A stretch of DNA of 64,000 nucleotides from Patiria miniata (taxonomy: Eukaryota > Echinodermata > Asteroidea > Valvatida > Asterinidae), in NCBI RefSeq assembly GCF_015706575.1, contig NW_024037056.1:7577176-7641175 (forward strand), written 5' to 3'. Below are positions 46,276 to 56,690 of this stretch, one piece after another. Positions within the stretch are counted from its first letter, which is position 1. Each line of letters starts with the position of its first letter. The notes below the pieces were generated by a model. The model worked only from the letters and a program-made list of their open reading frames with translations. It did no database searches and was not told where the DNA came from. The translations under genes were made by a program, and so were the position numbers.

Positions 46276-46611
46276 ACTGCTTTGAATGAATACAAATGAT
46301 AGTCTTGGTCATTTCAAACGTTTGACATTCATAATCCGGCTCAAGTCTCCCTTTGTCCGCTATTCCGGTTCAGGTCTTTCCTCTGTCCGCTATTCCATCT
46401 AGCCGGGTGGGCTGCCCCCTTTGTCCAATACATTTTTTAGACCCATCCTTTGTCCGGTAAAACTTACACACGCCCCATGCGCTCTTTTATTATGCTAACA
46501 TCATCCATCGATATGCTAATTGGTTTCATTGATATGCTAATGAGTCCTTTGTCTTTGTGCATTATGCATAAAATTCTTTTGTCTTGTCCGATGAAGACCC
46601 TACTCACTACT

Positions 46612-46617
46612 CATGTC
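46612..46617. repeat. Right 6-bp target duplication (CATGTC)
   Basis: This is the direct repeat of 42,541-42,546, immediately outside the CCCTACTCACTACT terminus. Confidence 0.75.
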
Positions 46618-46817
46618 GTTAAATGTTTGCAATTGCTGTCAAATACCTTTAAAAAAACGGAACGGAACAATGACTAATACCGAGCTCAATTTAAAAATTA
46701 TCGATATGGATTGCAAAATAAACCCAAACATGCGTTTTTACGCGCTTAAAAATGTTGAAAGATCTGCTTCAGCCATGGTTTACATCCTCTTCAGCTTCGA
46801 TGTTTACTGCTTTTTTG

Positions 46818-48935
46818 TTAGTTGTCATCAAACTCTGGGCGAATCATCATGTGCATGTATTCCTCAGTCTTCGGTAGCATTCGCATGTACGTCTACAGAG
46901 AGAGAATACGTTCACCATAATATGTGTTGAAATCAATGTCTTATTTTGGACCTTGCGAAAATGTGATATACACAGGCCCCCACCTAACCACACAAACATA
47001 ATACATAAAGATACAGGAAATGGGTCATTTGGGAGACATTCTCATAGACTTGTGCACAACATTTTTTTTTAAATTTCATTGTGCCCTAACCCAATTCCCT
47101 TGTCCCTTTTCACGAATTTCAATATATTACTAAATAGACTCCAAGCCACCAATTTAATCTAATTGCGACATCAACATTTTGCCTCTGAAGGGGGGCTGTG
47201 ACATAAGGGAGACATAAAAAATGTCTCCCTAATGACTGATGTCTCCCAACGTGTGAAGAAATTACGATGCGTATCTCCTAAATGTACCTTTACACGTATA
47301 CCAGTAATAATAATGACAATGATAATAATAACAACAATGCACACCAAATTTTACAAACAAGTACACCCTTCAATAAAAATGATGTGCGCCTATGAATGAT
47401 AATGGTTTAGGCATAGGCATGTCCAGTTTACTGCTTTCACATATCAACACTCACTTGCTCATTTGGGTTGTCAGCCATACTCGTCAGACGAGTCACTAGT
47501 TGATTGAAACTAGGCCATTTGGCCGGGTCTACCTGCCAGCACATCAACATCAGGTTGTAGCTACAAAACAACATGTTTGTTTGTCATTTACAAACGACAG
47601 TGAAGCTTCTACACAGAGTAGTTTTGTATTTGAATTGTTTACAAACGACATTAAAGCTACTTGATACATTAAAAAGTATCTTTATTTGTAAGAAAAATGA
47701 TGTGAGAGTAACGAGAACTTTGTTTAGGAACTATAGGACAGGAACTATAGGACATAACCACATACTGACAGAAAACAAGGTAAGCTCAATATCAGTTTCA
47801 AACAAGTGAACTAGTTAAGTTAAGTTGAGATGATACAAAACAAATAAGTATTGATGCATGGACTATTAGATATGAAAGCATATGTATATATTACCTAATA
47901 ATGAACACATCTTACATTTCATCATCACAGTTGCTTGGTTTGGTCATCTGATATCCATTCTCCAACCTCGACATCAGGTCCTTAGTTTGTATGTTTTCAT
48001 AAGGAGTGGCACCTTGAACGAACATTATTCAACGAAACAAATAATAGTGAAAGAGCATGTAGGCCTACAGCGCAATACTGCGTGACTTATTAACTGAGAA
48101 ATATTGTCTTTAGGGAGTACACATAACACGGGAGATTCTTCCTTCATTAACAACGCCATACATTACCTAGGGTCGCAATTTCCCAGAGAAGGATTCCAAA
48201 GGACCATCTAAAAGATGAAATGATAATAATAAACGTCATGATGTGTGACTTGTTTGATGTAAATGAAATTCTTTGCAGAGTCGTAGCAAGGTCATTCTTA
48301 GAAGGGAGGGGGTAGAATGAAAAAAATGCACTCGGCTTATCCGTGCAGACGATCGTGCGCACTATTTGAAAATAGGTAGCGTTTGCATGTGAGCAGAATT
48401 GCCGAAGTTTGCGCGACGTTTTAAAACGGATTACGTTTCGGTTATGCGAAGTACCAATGGTCCGAAGTACCATTGGTCCGAAGTCACATTGGATTGACGT
48501 CCCCTTGGTCCGAAGTACCATTGGTCCGAAGTCACATTGGACCGACGTCCCCTTAGTCCGAAGTCCCATTGATCAGAAGTCCCATTGGTCCTACGAAACA
48601 TAATACTGTGTAGTTCCACTGGTTCAGGTTGATTGACCCTAACCCTAACTATAATCCTATGGACCGTCGAACCAATGGGACTTCGGTTCGGACCAATGGG
48701 AATTCGGACCAATGGGAAGTCGGACCAATGGGACGTCGGACCAATAGGAGGTTTGCACCAATAGGACCTATATTGCAATGGGCTGTCAGACCAATGGGAC
48801 GTCGGACTAGAGAGACTCCCATTAATAAGGGGCGCTCGTTAAAAAGGGATACGATCTTACTTACACGTCACTCTTGGATGTGTAGGCATTATAAGTCAAC
48901 GACTCTGGCGACAGCCAGCGAGTAGGAACCCGAGA
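46818..48935 (-). CDS. Receptor-type tyrosine kinase, C-lobe and tail exons
   Basis: Five exons join in frame: 48935-48865, 48207-48167, 48012-47916, 47560-47455 and 46892-46818 (stop TAA). They encode the P+1/APE region (RVPTRWLSPESL), subdomain IX YTSKSDVWSFGILLWEIATL, then GATPYENIQTKDLMSRLENG, QMTKPSNCDDE, the subdomain XI segment IYNLMLMCWQVDPAKWPSFN and a short tail with TEEYMHMM and EFDDN. All donors are GTAAG, GTAAT or GTGAG. Subdomain IX and XI residues are those of animal receptor tyrosine kinases; the NCDDE(I/V)Y wording resembles Tie-type receptors, but the assignment is tentative. The N-lobe, HRD and DFG exons were not found upstream (48,936-51,000). The APE motif reads SPE. The last exon lies only ~200 bp from the Polinton-like element. 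Confidence 0.85.
48450..48810. repeat. Foldback minisatellite (GGTCCGAAGTCCCATTGGTCC units)
   Basis: The left half (48,450-48,600) carries units such as GGTCCGAAGTACCATT. The right half (48,660-48,805) carries the same units inverted (AATGGGACTTCGGACC-like). The ~55-bp spacer includes CCCTAACCCTAA. The whole array can form a long hairpin and lies in the kinase intron between the first two exons seen. Confidence 0.85.
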
Positions 48936-49084
48936 CTACGAAGAAAATATAGAATATACTTTCACTTGAGAACTAGGTCCAACTTAAATGGTCCAACTTA
49001 AAAGCGGCAGTCGTTGGTGTTTCTAGATGGAGTGATGGAGAAAGTGAAAAATATGTAATGATTATTGTAGTGTCCTCTTCTTTA

Positions 49085-49185
49085 CTCGAGTGACCGATTG
49101 AACGACGTATTGACCGACCGACCGACCGAACGAACGATATACTGACCCTGTACTGACCGACCGACCGAGAGACCGAATGACCCTC
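49085..49185. repeat. GACC/GAAC tetranucleotide-type array
   Basis: There are runs of GACCGACCGACCGA with GAACGAACGA variants; low complexity. Confidence 0.9.
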
Positions 49186-49199
49186 CGAATCATAGAAAA

Positions 49200-50930
49200 C
49201 TCAAGTGAAGGATTTCACCTTGCGTTGGCGAGTCGGTTGTTGTTTGATCGTCACGGGGGTATTCAGTGGTGCCAGCTTGTGTCTTGTAGTCCATTGATGG
49301 GGACATAAGAGCGGCAGTCGTTGGTGATTCTAGAAGGAGTGATTGAGAAAGTGAAACCGTATACATCATTCGATAAAATTGTGAATACATATAATGTCAC
49401 AAGAGACATGTCAATGACTTGTTTTCATACGATTTCTGAACAAACAAAACAGACACTGGTAGAATTGGATGGACTGGGTCGCAACCGAGTGGACCGGGTG
49501 AACACCTTCAATGGATTGGGTGGATGACCTTGGGTGGATTGGGTGGATAACGTGGATGGGTGGATTTACCTATGTTCACGTATCGCATTCCGCGCAATCT
49601 GGTGTGCGCACGCGCGTACATTTTTAAAAATAGTGGTCGTACGCGCGCGTACACGCGCCTCTTTATCAGATTATGAATATTCATTCATCAAAACGCGCAA
49701 TTACTCACCATTTATTTTAATTATGAAAATATCATCTTGCGAAACCATTTCATAAAAATTTGAATTTTAGTATGATTTTGCTCGAAAATCTAACTTTTTT
49801 TCTGATACCTCATCAAATGTGGGAATTTTTTTTTTAATCCAGATTTTTTTTGAGGGAATTCTCACTTTTTAAATGAAGTGAACGAGGGTGTATACTTCAT
49901 TGTTATCCATACGGGAAAGCAGTTAATATTTTTTTTAATCGTCAAAATTCGTCCTTGAATATCGCATTTTTGAGACATTTTGACTCCAAAACGCATGTGA
50001 CTCGTGTTGAGCATCAAAAAATGCACACTGGGAAGTAGCTGAATGAGTACGAAATGCTGCATCTTTCAGGAAATAAAGGATTGTGTGCTTCTATTACGTC
50101 TTGTGGAAGTCAAGAAACCTTACACCGTACGGACCACGCGGTGTAGTCGCCAGGCATCACAGGCACCGTGCAGTCTGCATCAGTCTGTACGGGTAAAATA
50201 GGGTTTGGTTCTGTTCGGTAAAATACAAAAACTTATTCAATTGCAAGTTGCCTTTTGGAGATAAAGAAGTAGAAGTTAGCATAATTCATGGTTTTTTTTT
50301 TTTATACATTTAGGCCAGACAAGGGGAGTGGGGGCTCAATGAACTGACTTTTTGTTGTGGAAATCGTGTCGTTGAAATCGTTGAAAAATAATAGTCCTGT
50401 GGTATATAAAAAAAAAACTAGTCCGACACGATTTTTACACACAACCTTAACAGACAAAATATAGCAATTAATTCATGTAGACTAAGTCGTTTTTCACTGA
50501 AACAAAAGAGAATAATATTGAAATTTTTCAAAGGTTATAAAGAATGGAAAGAAATGGCGAGTCAGTTGCTTCATCGTCACTGGGATTGCAGTAGTGCCAA
50601 CTGGTGTATGGTCGTCCGTTGATTGGGACATACGAGCGGCAGTCGTTGGTGATGCTAGATGGAGTGATTGAAAAAGTGAAACCGTATACATCATTCGAGA
50701 ACATTGTGAACACATATAATGTTACATTAGGCATGTCAATAACTTGCTTGCATTAGATTTTTGATCAAACACTTACAGATACTGGTTGGATTGGGTGGAC
50801 AGGGTGGCAACCTAGTGGACCGGGTGGACACATAGTGGATTTGGTGGACTAGTTAGATGAAATTGTGGGTTGAGAGGAGGATGACCTTGCGGATTGGGTG
50901 GATAAGATGAATTTACCTATGTAGCGGACT
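49200..50930. repeat. Duplicated block pair (49,200-49,570 and 50,545-50,930)
   Basis: Both copies carry the candidate exon, GAGCGGCAGTCGTTGGTGAT, GTGAAACCGTATACATCATTCG and then a GGATTGGGTGGA minisatellite ending at a conserved ATTTACCTATG (a donor on the minus strand). A third partial copy of the first part sits at 49,004-49,055. In the right copy the exon has a 1-nt deletion and has lost its donor. At 50,974-50,917 there is a further exon-like piece (CAG|GGATG...ATAG|GTAAAT; reads TPLHHQFYTVRYI) in compatible phase. Confidence 0.6.
49219..49329 (-). CDS. Candidate Ser/Thr/Pro-rich extracellular exon, phase 1-1
   Basis: This 111-nt segment is bounded by a TTCTAG acceptor and an AAG|GTGAAA donor. 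In phase 1 it encodes SPTTAALMSPSMDYKTQAGT and a further Thr-rich TTTDSPTQ. Symmetric phase 1-1 exons are typical of extracellular modules and stalks. It lies 284 bp upstream of the kinase exon at 48,935, with no room for transmembrane and N-lobe exons between. A degraded duplicate lies at about 50,560-50,653. It could be part of the kinase gene, a rearranged piece, or not an exon. Confidence 0.4.
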
Positions 50931-51067
50931 GTGTAGAATTGATGGTGGAGTGGGGTCTGGAGTGGAACACATCCCTGAAGCAACAAATAATTGGAAACAG
51001 GAAACTACTCTGACTTCTGTACTGGTTCCATTAAGCAAGGATAACGGAAGTTCTAGGACAAACCGTC

Positions 51068-51706
51068 ACCGTTGTGACGAAGTGACGCATCCGTCCAAAA
51101 CCGAGATTTTCTGAAATCTGAGATTTTAGGAGATTCCAACATTTTATGATGTCTACTACATGATTACCAAATTTCGAGACACAACTTCCATCGTTCGTTA
51201 ATTACGCTAATTGCACAAAGTGTTGAAAGTGCTGTACACTAAGTTTTTCGTTTTGCCGAAGTGACGAATCTCTATGTGTCACTTAGTCTCATTGATTTTA
51301 CACGTGTGCTATATTTAGAAATATGAAGCCTCCACGATTTCCGTTGTGACGAAGTGACGCATCTTCTTTCTAAAACGTATACATTTTATATACGCGCACG
51401 CGCTGTGTACAAACATATGCCTCATTTTTATGAAGAAGTGGATTTTCCGTTTTGACAAAGTGACGGATATCTTTAGTAATTAATATCTTCTGATTAAACA
51501 CGATTTTATGAAAAGAGAGAATTGTTGGTGTTTTTTTTTTTTTGGCTATTTAACTCCTGGGCTATTGTCTCAGTTATTTATTTTTCAATTCTGGTGGAGA
51601 AATGTACACAAAATGCAAATTGAAAAATCCACCAACTTCAAACGCAATTTTCTCAAAACTCGGTTTTGCATCTGTGTGCACAGATGCGTCACTTTGTCAA
51701 AACGGT
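51068..51706. repeat. Element with spaced CCGTTNTGACGAAGTGACGCATC motifs
   Basis: Direct copies begin at 51,069, 51,249, 51,341 and 51,447, and one inverted copy lies at 51,682-51,706. The intervening sequence is unrelated between copies. The layout of several direct copies and one terminal inverted copy is the same as at 13,068-13,700, whose motif is related in sequence. Confidence 0.65.
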
Positions 51707-51709
51707 GAA

Positions 51710-52955
51710 GATTAACTGCAGCCAAGAAACTGCCCCCACAAAAAAATATGTTTCTATCAAAATGTCTTGTCTTTAGAAATCTATGGCTTATTTGTATTTG
51801 TTTTATTTGATACTGTCAGAGTCGAGACAGTAAACCCTCTCCAAGACTAGAAGAAGTATAAGGTAAGTTATAGCCATGGTCAGTGAAGTGTTGGTATTTT
51901 GATTGTTATGCTTGATTGAGTACTTTGCGTCAGGTCCATATGTGCGAGGGGATGTAAATACGCGCCATTTTTGAATCAGTCAGCTTGTCCGCTGAATTGA
52001 AAGCAGCAACAGCAGCGTCGGGTGCTCTGAGTTGACAGCTATTTCAGAGCCACCTCCGGTCTATTGACTGCGATTTTATTTGCTAATAAGCGAGAGCCTG
52101 TTGTACTGGTCGTAAGTTCCCTTTTCAAATTTCCAATGTATGTCTTTAATTTCCTCAGTATAAAAGATAATTTTGATATAAGCCCCTCTTGAGAATATAA
52201 AAAGTACATCATTTCAGCCTTGAGAAATATTGTATCAAGGGCATGTAGGTGTAAGCTGGTCATACTAAGTGTGAAGGGCTGTAATTTTGTAATGATAAGG
52301 ATTTGGGATATTTCAAGTTTCTTACAGATGGCTTTTTGGAGCAGGACGTTAGACCTGCATAACAATTTGATGTCCTGAACGAGAGAGGGCGCTATTTTGA
52401 AGTGCGTGCAGTCAAAGATACTGCAGGAGAGGGGAAGATAGGATAGTGACCACTTAAAAAAAGTGAAACAGGAAGTACTTGCTCAAAGGTCACGATGGAG
52501 AAGGGCGCCTCTCACGGCAGGTAGGTAAATACTAGATTTCCACATGCACTCAACATAAAAACCTAGTTATGCAGAGCCGCTAAACTACAGCGCAAATTAC
52601 AGTCCATTGGCCGAATGACAATCTAAGGCCATGGCAGACCGTGTTTATTACCGTTATCACCCCACTCGTGGGGCAAGCGATATTTAGACTAAAATGTTAA
52701 ATGTTTTAAATTTGGATTTTTGTTTCCAAATTGTTGGTGGGTGGGTCAAGGTAAATAATAGAAAATCAAAATTCACTTTTCATTAAAAAAAAAAGCAAAA
52801 ACAAAACTAGATATTTTGACTTGCCTGTACTTTGCGCGATCGTGCGATTTGCGTTTCTTTTCCAACGTCGTCCCCATTTACAGACAATGATTTATATTAT
52901 AGTAGCGCCCGCTAGTGCTGCATGCATATGGTATACTAGCGCATAATGAACAAGT
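51710..52955. other. Intergenic; no gene supported
   Basis: ATGGAGAAGGGCGCCTCTCA at 52,495, followed by CGGCAG|GTAGGT, could be a 5' coding exon, but no downstream exon was found. The minus-strand frame 52,039-52,365 has no recognisable domain. Confidence 0.4.
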
Positions 52956-52959
52956 ATGA

Positions 52960-53766
52960 CAGGGCTGCCAACTCTCACGCATTGAGCTTGAAACTCACGC
53001 ATTTCAGGTTAATCTCACGCCCATACGGGATTTCTCACGCTAAAAAAATTAATAAATACAACTCCAAAATGATGTTTAAATCATGATCTTTTTGCTCAAA
53101 AATATTGGTTAAAGTAGTCAGAAATTGCCTCAGATGCGCGCACCGCAGAGCGTCTAGAATCCATTTTTTTTCGGGGCTCTTAAAGCCCGAGTCCATCATT
53201 TGTAGCTATCCAAAAAAAGTAACTGGCGTAATTATTGTTGAAAAAACATACTGGTTGAATGATAGTAAGGGGACTAAACTCCCTGTGAATTTATCCTTTC
53301 TGGCAAGCTCTCATTTTGAAGAAATCAACGAAAGAAGGCATTTCCAACGGTGCTTCTTAAGAAGCACCGTAGGAAAATTTAAATTAGTTGTTCGAATCGT
53401 TATTCGGCGCAGCGCGCACAAGCATTGGAACGACGCACAGGCGCGTGCGGTTGCTATATAATTCGTCGGATCAGTGCGCGACATCGCGTAAAGCTGGAAT
53501 TCAAAACAATTCGAAACATGATTTAGCAACTTTTGATTTTAAATTGAGATCCTAGAATGCTGATTTTCTCGGAATTTGAAGCTGAAGCTGAGCTGAAACT
53601 TCATCAAGTAAGTTGTTCAGTATCTTTCATTAGATTTTGAACACTTCTGTTGCTTCAAACGAACAAAATGCACTAATTACAAATGATGGACTATAGCTTT
53701 AAGCGGGCCCCGTACCCACGCCAAATTCTCACCAGGTTCAGCTTTTACTCAAAGTTGGCAGGCCTG
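52960..53766. mobile_element. hAT-like element with a nested TTAA MITE
   Basis: The left end CAGGGCTGCCAACT (52,960) is inverted at the right end as AGTTGGCAGGCCTG (to 53,766). The element is rich in CTCACGC repeats near the left end. The flanking words AGTATGA and AGTTCGA are a possible diverged target duplication. The TTAA element at 53,180-53,702 occupies most of its interior. Confidence 0.55.
53180..53702. mobile_element. TTAA element family Q, copy 2
   Basis: It has TTAA at both ends and terminal repeats AGCCCGAGTCCATCATTTGT and AGCTATAGTCCATCATTTGT. It matches 31,866-32,384 inverted. A perfect 22-bp palindrome centred on TTAA (CGGTGCTTCTTAAGAAGCACCG to the flanking bases) is near 53,348-53,369. 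Confidence 0.8.
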
Positions 53767-54109
53767 AGTTCGAATGGGGCATTTCCACGACGATAAAAGT
53801 GGCCGCCATCATGGATGTATGCGAAATACCGGCAGATCCTCCCAGTTTGGACAGAGCAAAAGCTGATCATGATGCACACCCATTTTTTGTTTTAGCACCG
53901 GGCTGCGACACACAGCTGATGAAGCACAATTTCTCAGGCCACCGATGCAACAGGGGAGCAGCTTCATCTAGCCGTCACTGAACTGGACACACAATGTGCA
54001 TGGGTATGCATGTGCATGGACACACATGTACATGTATGTACAAGTATATTTGTATGCAAGTGCATGTATTTGATCTTTATTGACAAAACATTTTTTTTTA
54101 AACATTGAA

Positions 54110-55570
54110 CATTTGGAATGGACCCTAAGAACGCGCAAAAATCCATCCAGAACTGTGCATGCAGGTAGATTATTGGGTGATATATGAACACTGTCTTGAA
54201 TTGCGTCTTGATGAACTATGGAAACAGCGCTATCTGATCGAACGGTTTAAATGTGTTAAGGAGAATGGACGAGGAACTGTAGATTCGTGCTAAGAATGGA
54301 CGAGGCGCAGCCGAGTCTATTCTTGAACTAATCTACAGTTCCGTGTCTATTCTCCAACTTAAACTATGAAAACTAAAATTAAATGGGTCATACTAGATGT
54401 CAACATCAACTTTAACAGAATTGTTTTTGATAATGCGAATTTAAAGACAAACGATAAAATAATATAAATACTAAATAAAAATGTTACAAGAATAAAAAAA
54501 AGACAAATATATAACAAATTATATTGTAATTTACGTAAAAAGTTACAATCGCTACTGTACATTAAAATTACAGGAAAAAAAAAGAAAGAATGTAGTACCA
54601 AGACGCCACTTCAGCGGTTGTGTACAAAGCCAATGAAGAGTGATGAATTGTTTTTAAGTATTTCCTAACAAAATTGGAAATGTTGTTCACTCTCGGTCCC
54701 AGATTCATGTCTTTTCATCATTTTTGTAATGACTGACCTTTATTGAGATGATAAATGAAGAAAAAAGTGGCGTCAAGTTGCAACATTATTTCCTTAATAA
54801 AACATCAGAGCGTGTCGAATAAAAAAAAATACAAAAAGAACAGGTTGTGGAACACAAATTAAGGAATTAACAAATTTTAAAGGGAACGTCAAATTAGTAG
54901 GCTAGTTATTGAAATCAGGTACACGACAAATGTATTCTTAAAATAATCTACACTTTTAACAATATAGTGTGACGTCAAATAAATAGGTTAAACGATGCAT
55001 AGGACAGTAGGATGCGTTCGTCCTGTCACAATGTGCGAGTACACATGCATGCGCACTGGGGTGAGTTATGCTAAAAGTTTGTAATTTCTACGACCAACAA
55101 GCACATATATAATATTTTTTACTTGGATGGTTCTGTAGGTAATGTGGAAGAATATTGTGCAATACATCTGGATAACACGACATGACAAGGGAAATGACGG
55201 TGTACGGAGCTATTAATATTGCGATCATCATGGGACGACCACCAGTCTCCGTTTATTAGGTCTCTTGGATCTATAGGATTTACACAATTCCCCATGGTTG
55301 AAATATTCATCGGGCTATATTCTGCAAGTACGCCGTTCACCGGCTGCAACTTAGAATACATACATTTTTTTTGTTTAGCGATAAAACTCGACTAGAACAA
55401 ACTCTTGCATGTCTGTACAGGCATACACGAACTTGTCCGGGTGATTGCACAATGGACTACCGGGGTGAGTCATTCGCAACAAATCTTACGGGTTGCTCCA
55501 TCCTGAACGATGTCCACCGTGATCAATAATATTGTACTAAAAGAATAAGTCTTCAATTAGACAATCATAA
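54110..55570. repeat. Segment R, copy 2 (interrupted)
   Basis: It is homologous to 44,980-45,890 but split. The first part ends near 54,255 and homology resumes near 55,020. The gap begins with the double hairpin at 54,260-54,355. At 55,153-55,154 it preserves the empty TA site of the MITE found in copy 1. Confidence 0.75.
54260..54355. repeat. Double hairpin with CGAGGCGCAGCCGAG core
   Basis: Outer arms of 26 bp (54,260-54,285 and 54,330-54,355; GAACTGTAGATT and complement) have three mismatches. An inner pair AAGAATGGAC/GTCTATTCTT encloses CGAGGCGCAGCCGAG. A similar CGAGGCGAAGCCGAG core lies in the hairpin at 17,095. Confidence 0.75.
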
Positions 55571-55599
55571 TCGTTAATAACATTTCAATAAACGTACAA

Positions 55600-56590
55600 G
55601 TCAGTTTTATCATACTATTGCATAAACATTGTCGATTGTTATCGCTGTTTTTAAATTCGCTTACTCAAATGAACACCACTATAACACAAATCGATCAATC
55701 CATATGGCTCCTCAAACTTGCCTCACGATTTATGCTAATCGGGCCAAATGCAGCGTTCTGATTGGCCGAGAGGCCAAATGATGACGTAATACTGATTATA
55801 CACACGACATGCACTGCTCCGAGCTCAATGGTTCATATACTCAGTGCGAAAGTGAGTGCGCAAGCTAATTTGTGACTTCAAGGCAAGTATTTACGACTGA
55901 AAATGAACATAATTATTTCGACTTGGGCAATATTCGCAGCCAATGTTTCGTAACGTCATTATTCGCTTCGCAATCAGGTGAAGTATGAACTGGCCTTAAC
56001 ATGGTGGTTATATGACGCAGCGTTTCGAACCCAGAAACACTAAGTCATTGTAAAAACATATATATGTGCATTGTTCTTGTTTTGTTTATGGCTCAAATGA
56101 AACAAAATTATCCCCAAATAGAATTTCGAATAAAGTTGCAAAACATCGGCAAAGAGTCCTGGTGTAAAAGTCGTAGTGCTACTGCTACACCATCAGGTCA
56201 ATCAGACTAGCAACAATGCAATAAATCGGCACTGAATATGAAAACTACAACGGTGGTCACAAAGAGTATCCCAAAATAGAAATACTACCACACCCCTACA
56301 AGAGTGAGTTTGCAATGGCTCTACATCTGACAAAAATAATGAATACAAAATTTCACGCTTGAAAGAAAAAAAAAACCTCACGCTTGTATTCACATTATCC
56401 CCAAGACTAAATTCAACTGTCCGGTTTTGGAGTGTTTGGTGTCAAAGAACGTGGAACTCAAAAATATCCATTAGAATACTGGTTCCACTTAACGTGCATG
56501 TTATAATTAATGAATCAAAACATTATGGAGCTATACTCACGCTTGAAAAAAAAAAACATAGCATACAATCCGCAGTTCCGAAAGTAAACT
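55600..56590. other. No gene seen
   Basis: AT-rich sequence without recognisable coding or structural signal. Confidence 0.4.
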
Positions 56591-56607
56591 TGAATCTACG
56601 GCCCGAA

Positions 56608-56690
56608 TTCAAACGTCGAATTTCTGCCATGTCTAATTCAAATAATGGTCCGACATTTGAATTAGACACGGCAGAAAGTCGACGTTTGAA
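56608..56690. repeat. Hairpin with 35-bp arms and 13-nt loop
   Basis: Arms 56,608-56,642 and 56,656-56,690 (starting TTCAAACGTCG, ending CGACGTTTGAA) pair at 33 of 35 positions; the loop is 56,643-56,655. Size and shape resemble a microRNA precursor or a miniature palindromic MITE. Frames on both strands encode similar peptides only because of the palindrome. Confidence 0.75.

Larger units (their letters stand above)
42547..46611. mobile_element. Non-autonomous Polinton/Maverick-like element with cargo gene
   Basis: The element is 4,065 bp with 570-bp terminal inverted repeats (42,547-43,116 and 46,042-46,611). The ends read AGTAGTGAGTAGGG and CCCTACTCACTACT. The flanks are the exact 6-bp direct repeat CATGTC (42,541-42,546 and 46,612-46,617). 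Long TIRs, AG...CT ends and a 6-bp duplication are the known hallmarks of Polintons, which use a retroviral-type integrase. None of their core genes (polymerase B, integrase, protease, packaging ATPase, capsid) is visible. The interior holds a tandem array, a single-exon gene and a segment duplicated at 54-55.6 kb. The superfamily call rests on termini only. An unrelated virus-like or novel transposon with similar ends is possible. Confidence 0.75.

Noticed and set aside
48640..48652. Telomere-type repeat (CCCTAACCCTAA)
   Set aside because: Only two units, inside an intron; far too short for an interstitial telomere.
10609..48935. Angiopoietin-Tie ligand-receptor pairing of the FREPs with the kinase
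   Set aside because: The FREPs have PAN domains and no coiled coil, and the kinase identity is uncertain; co-location 30 kb apart is not evidence.
52495..52520. Possible 5' coding exon on the plus strand
   Set aside because: Only nine codons and a donor-like GTAGGT; no continuation found.
53799..53981. 60-codon ORF starting MAAIMDVCEIPADPP
   Set aside because: The start context is good but there is no domain, and no splice donor or downstream exon is supported; noted only.
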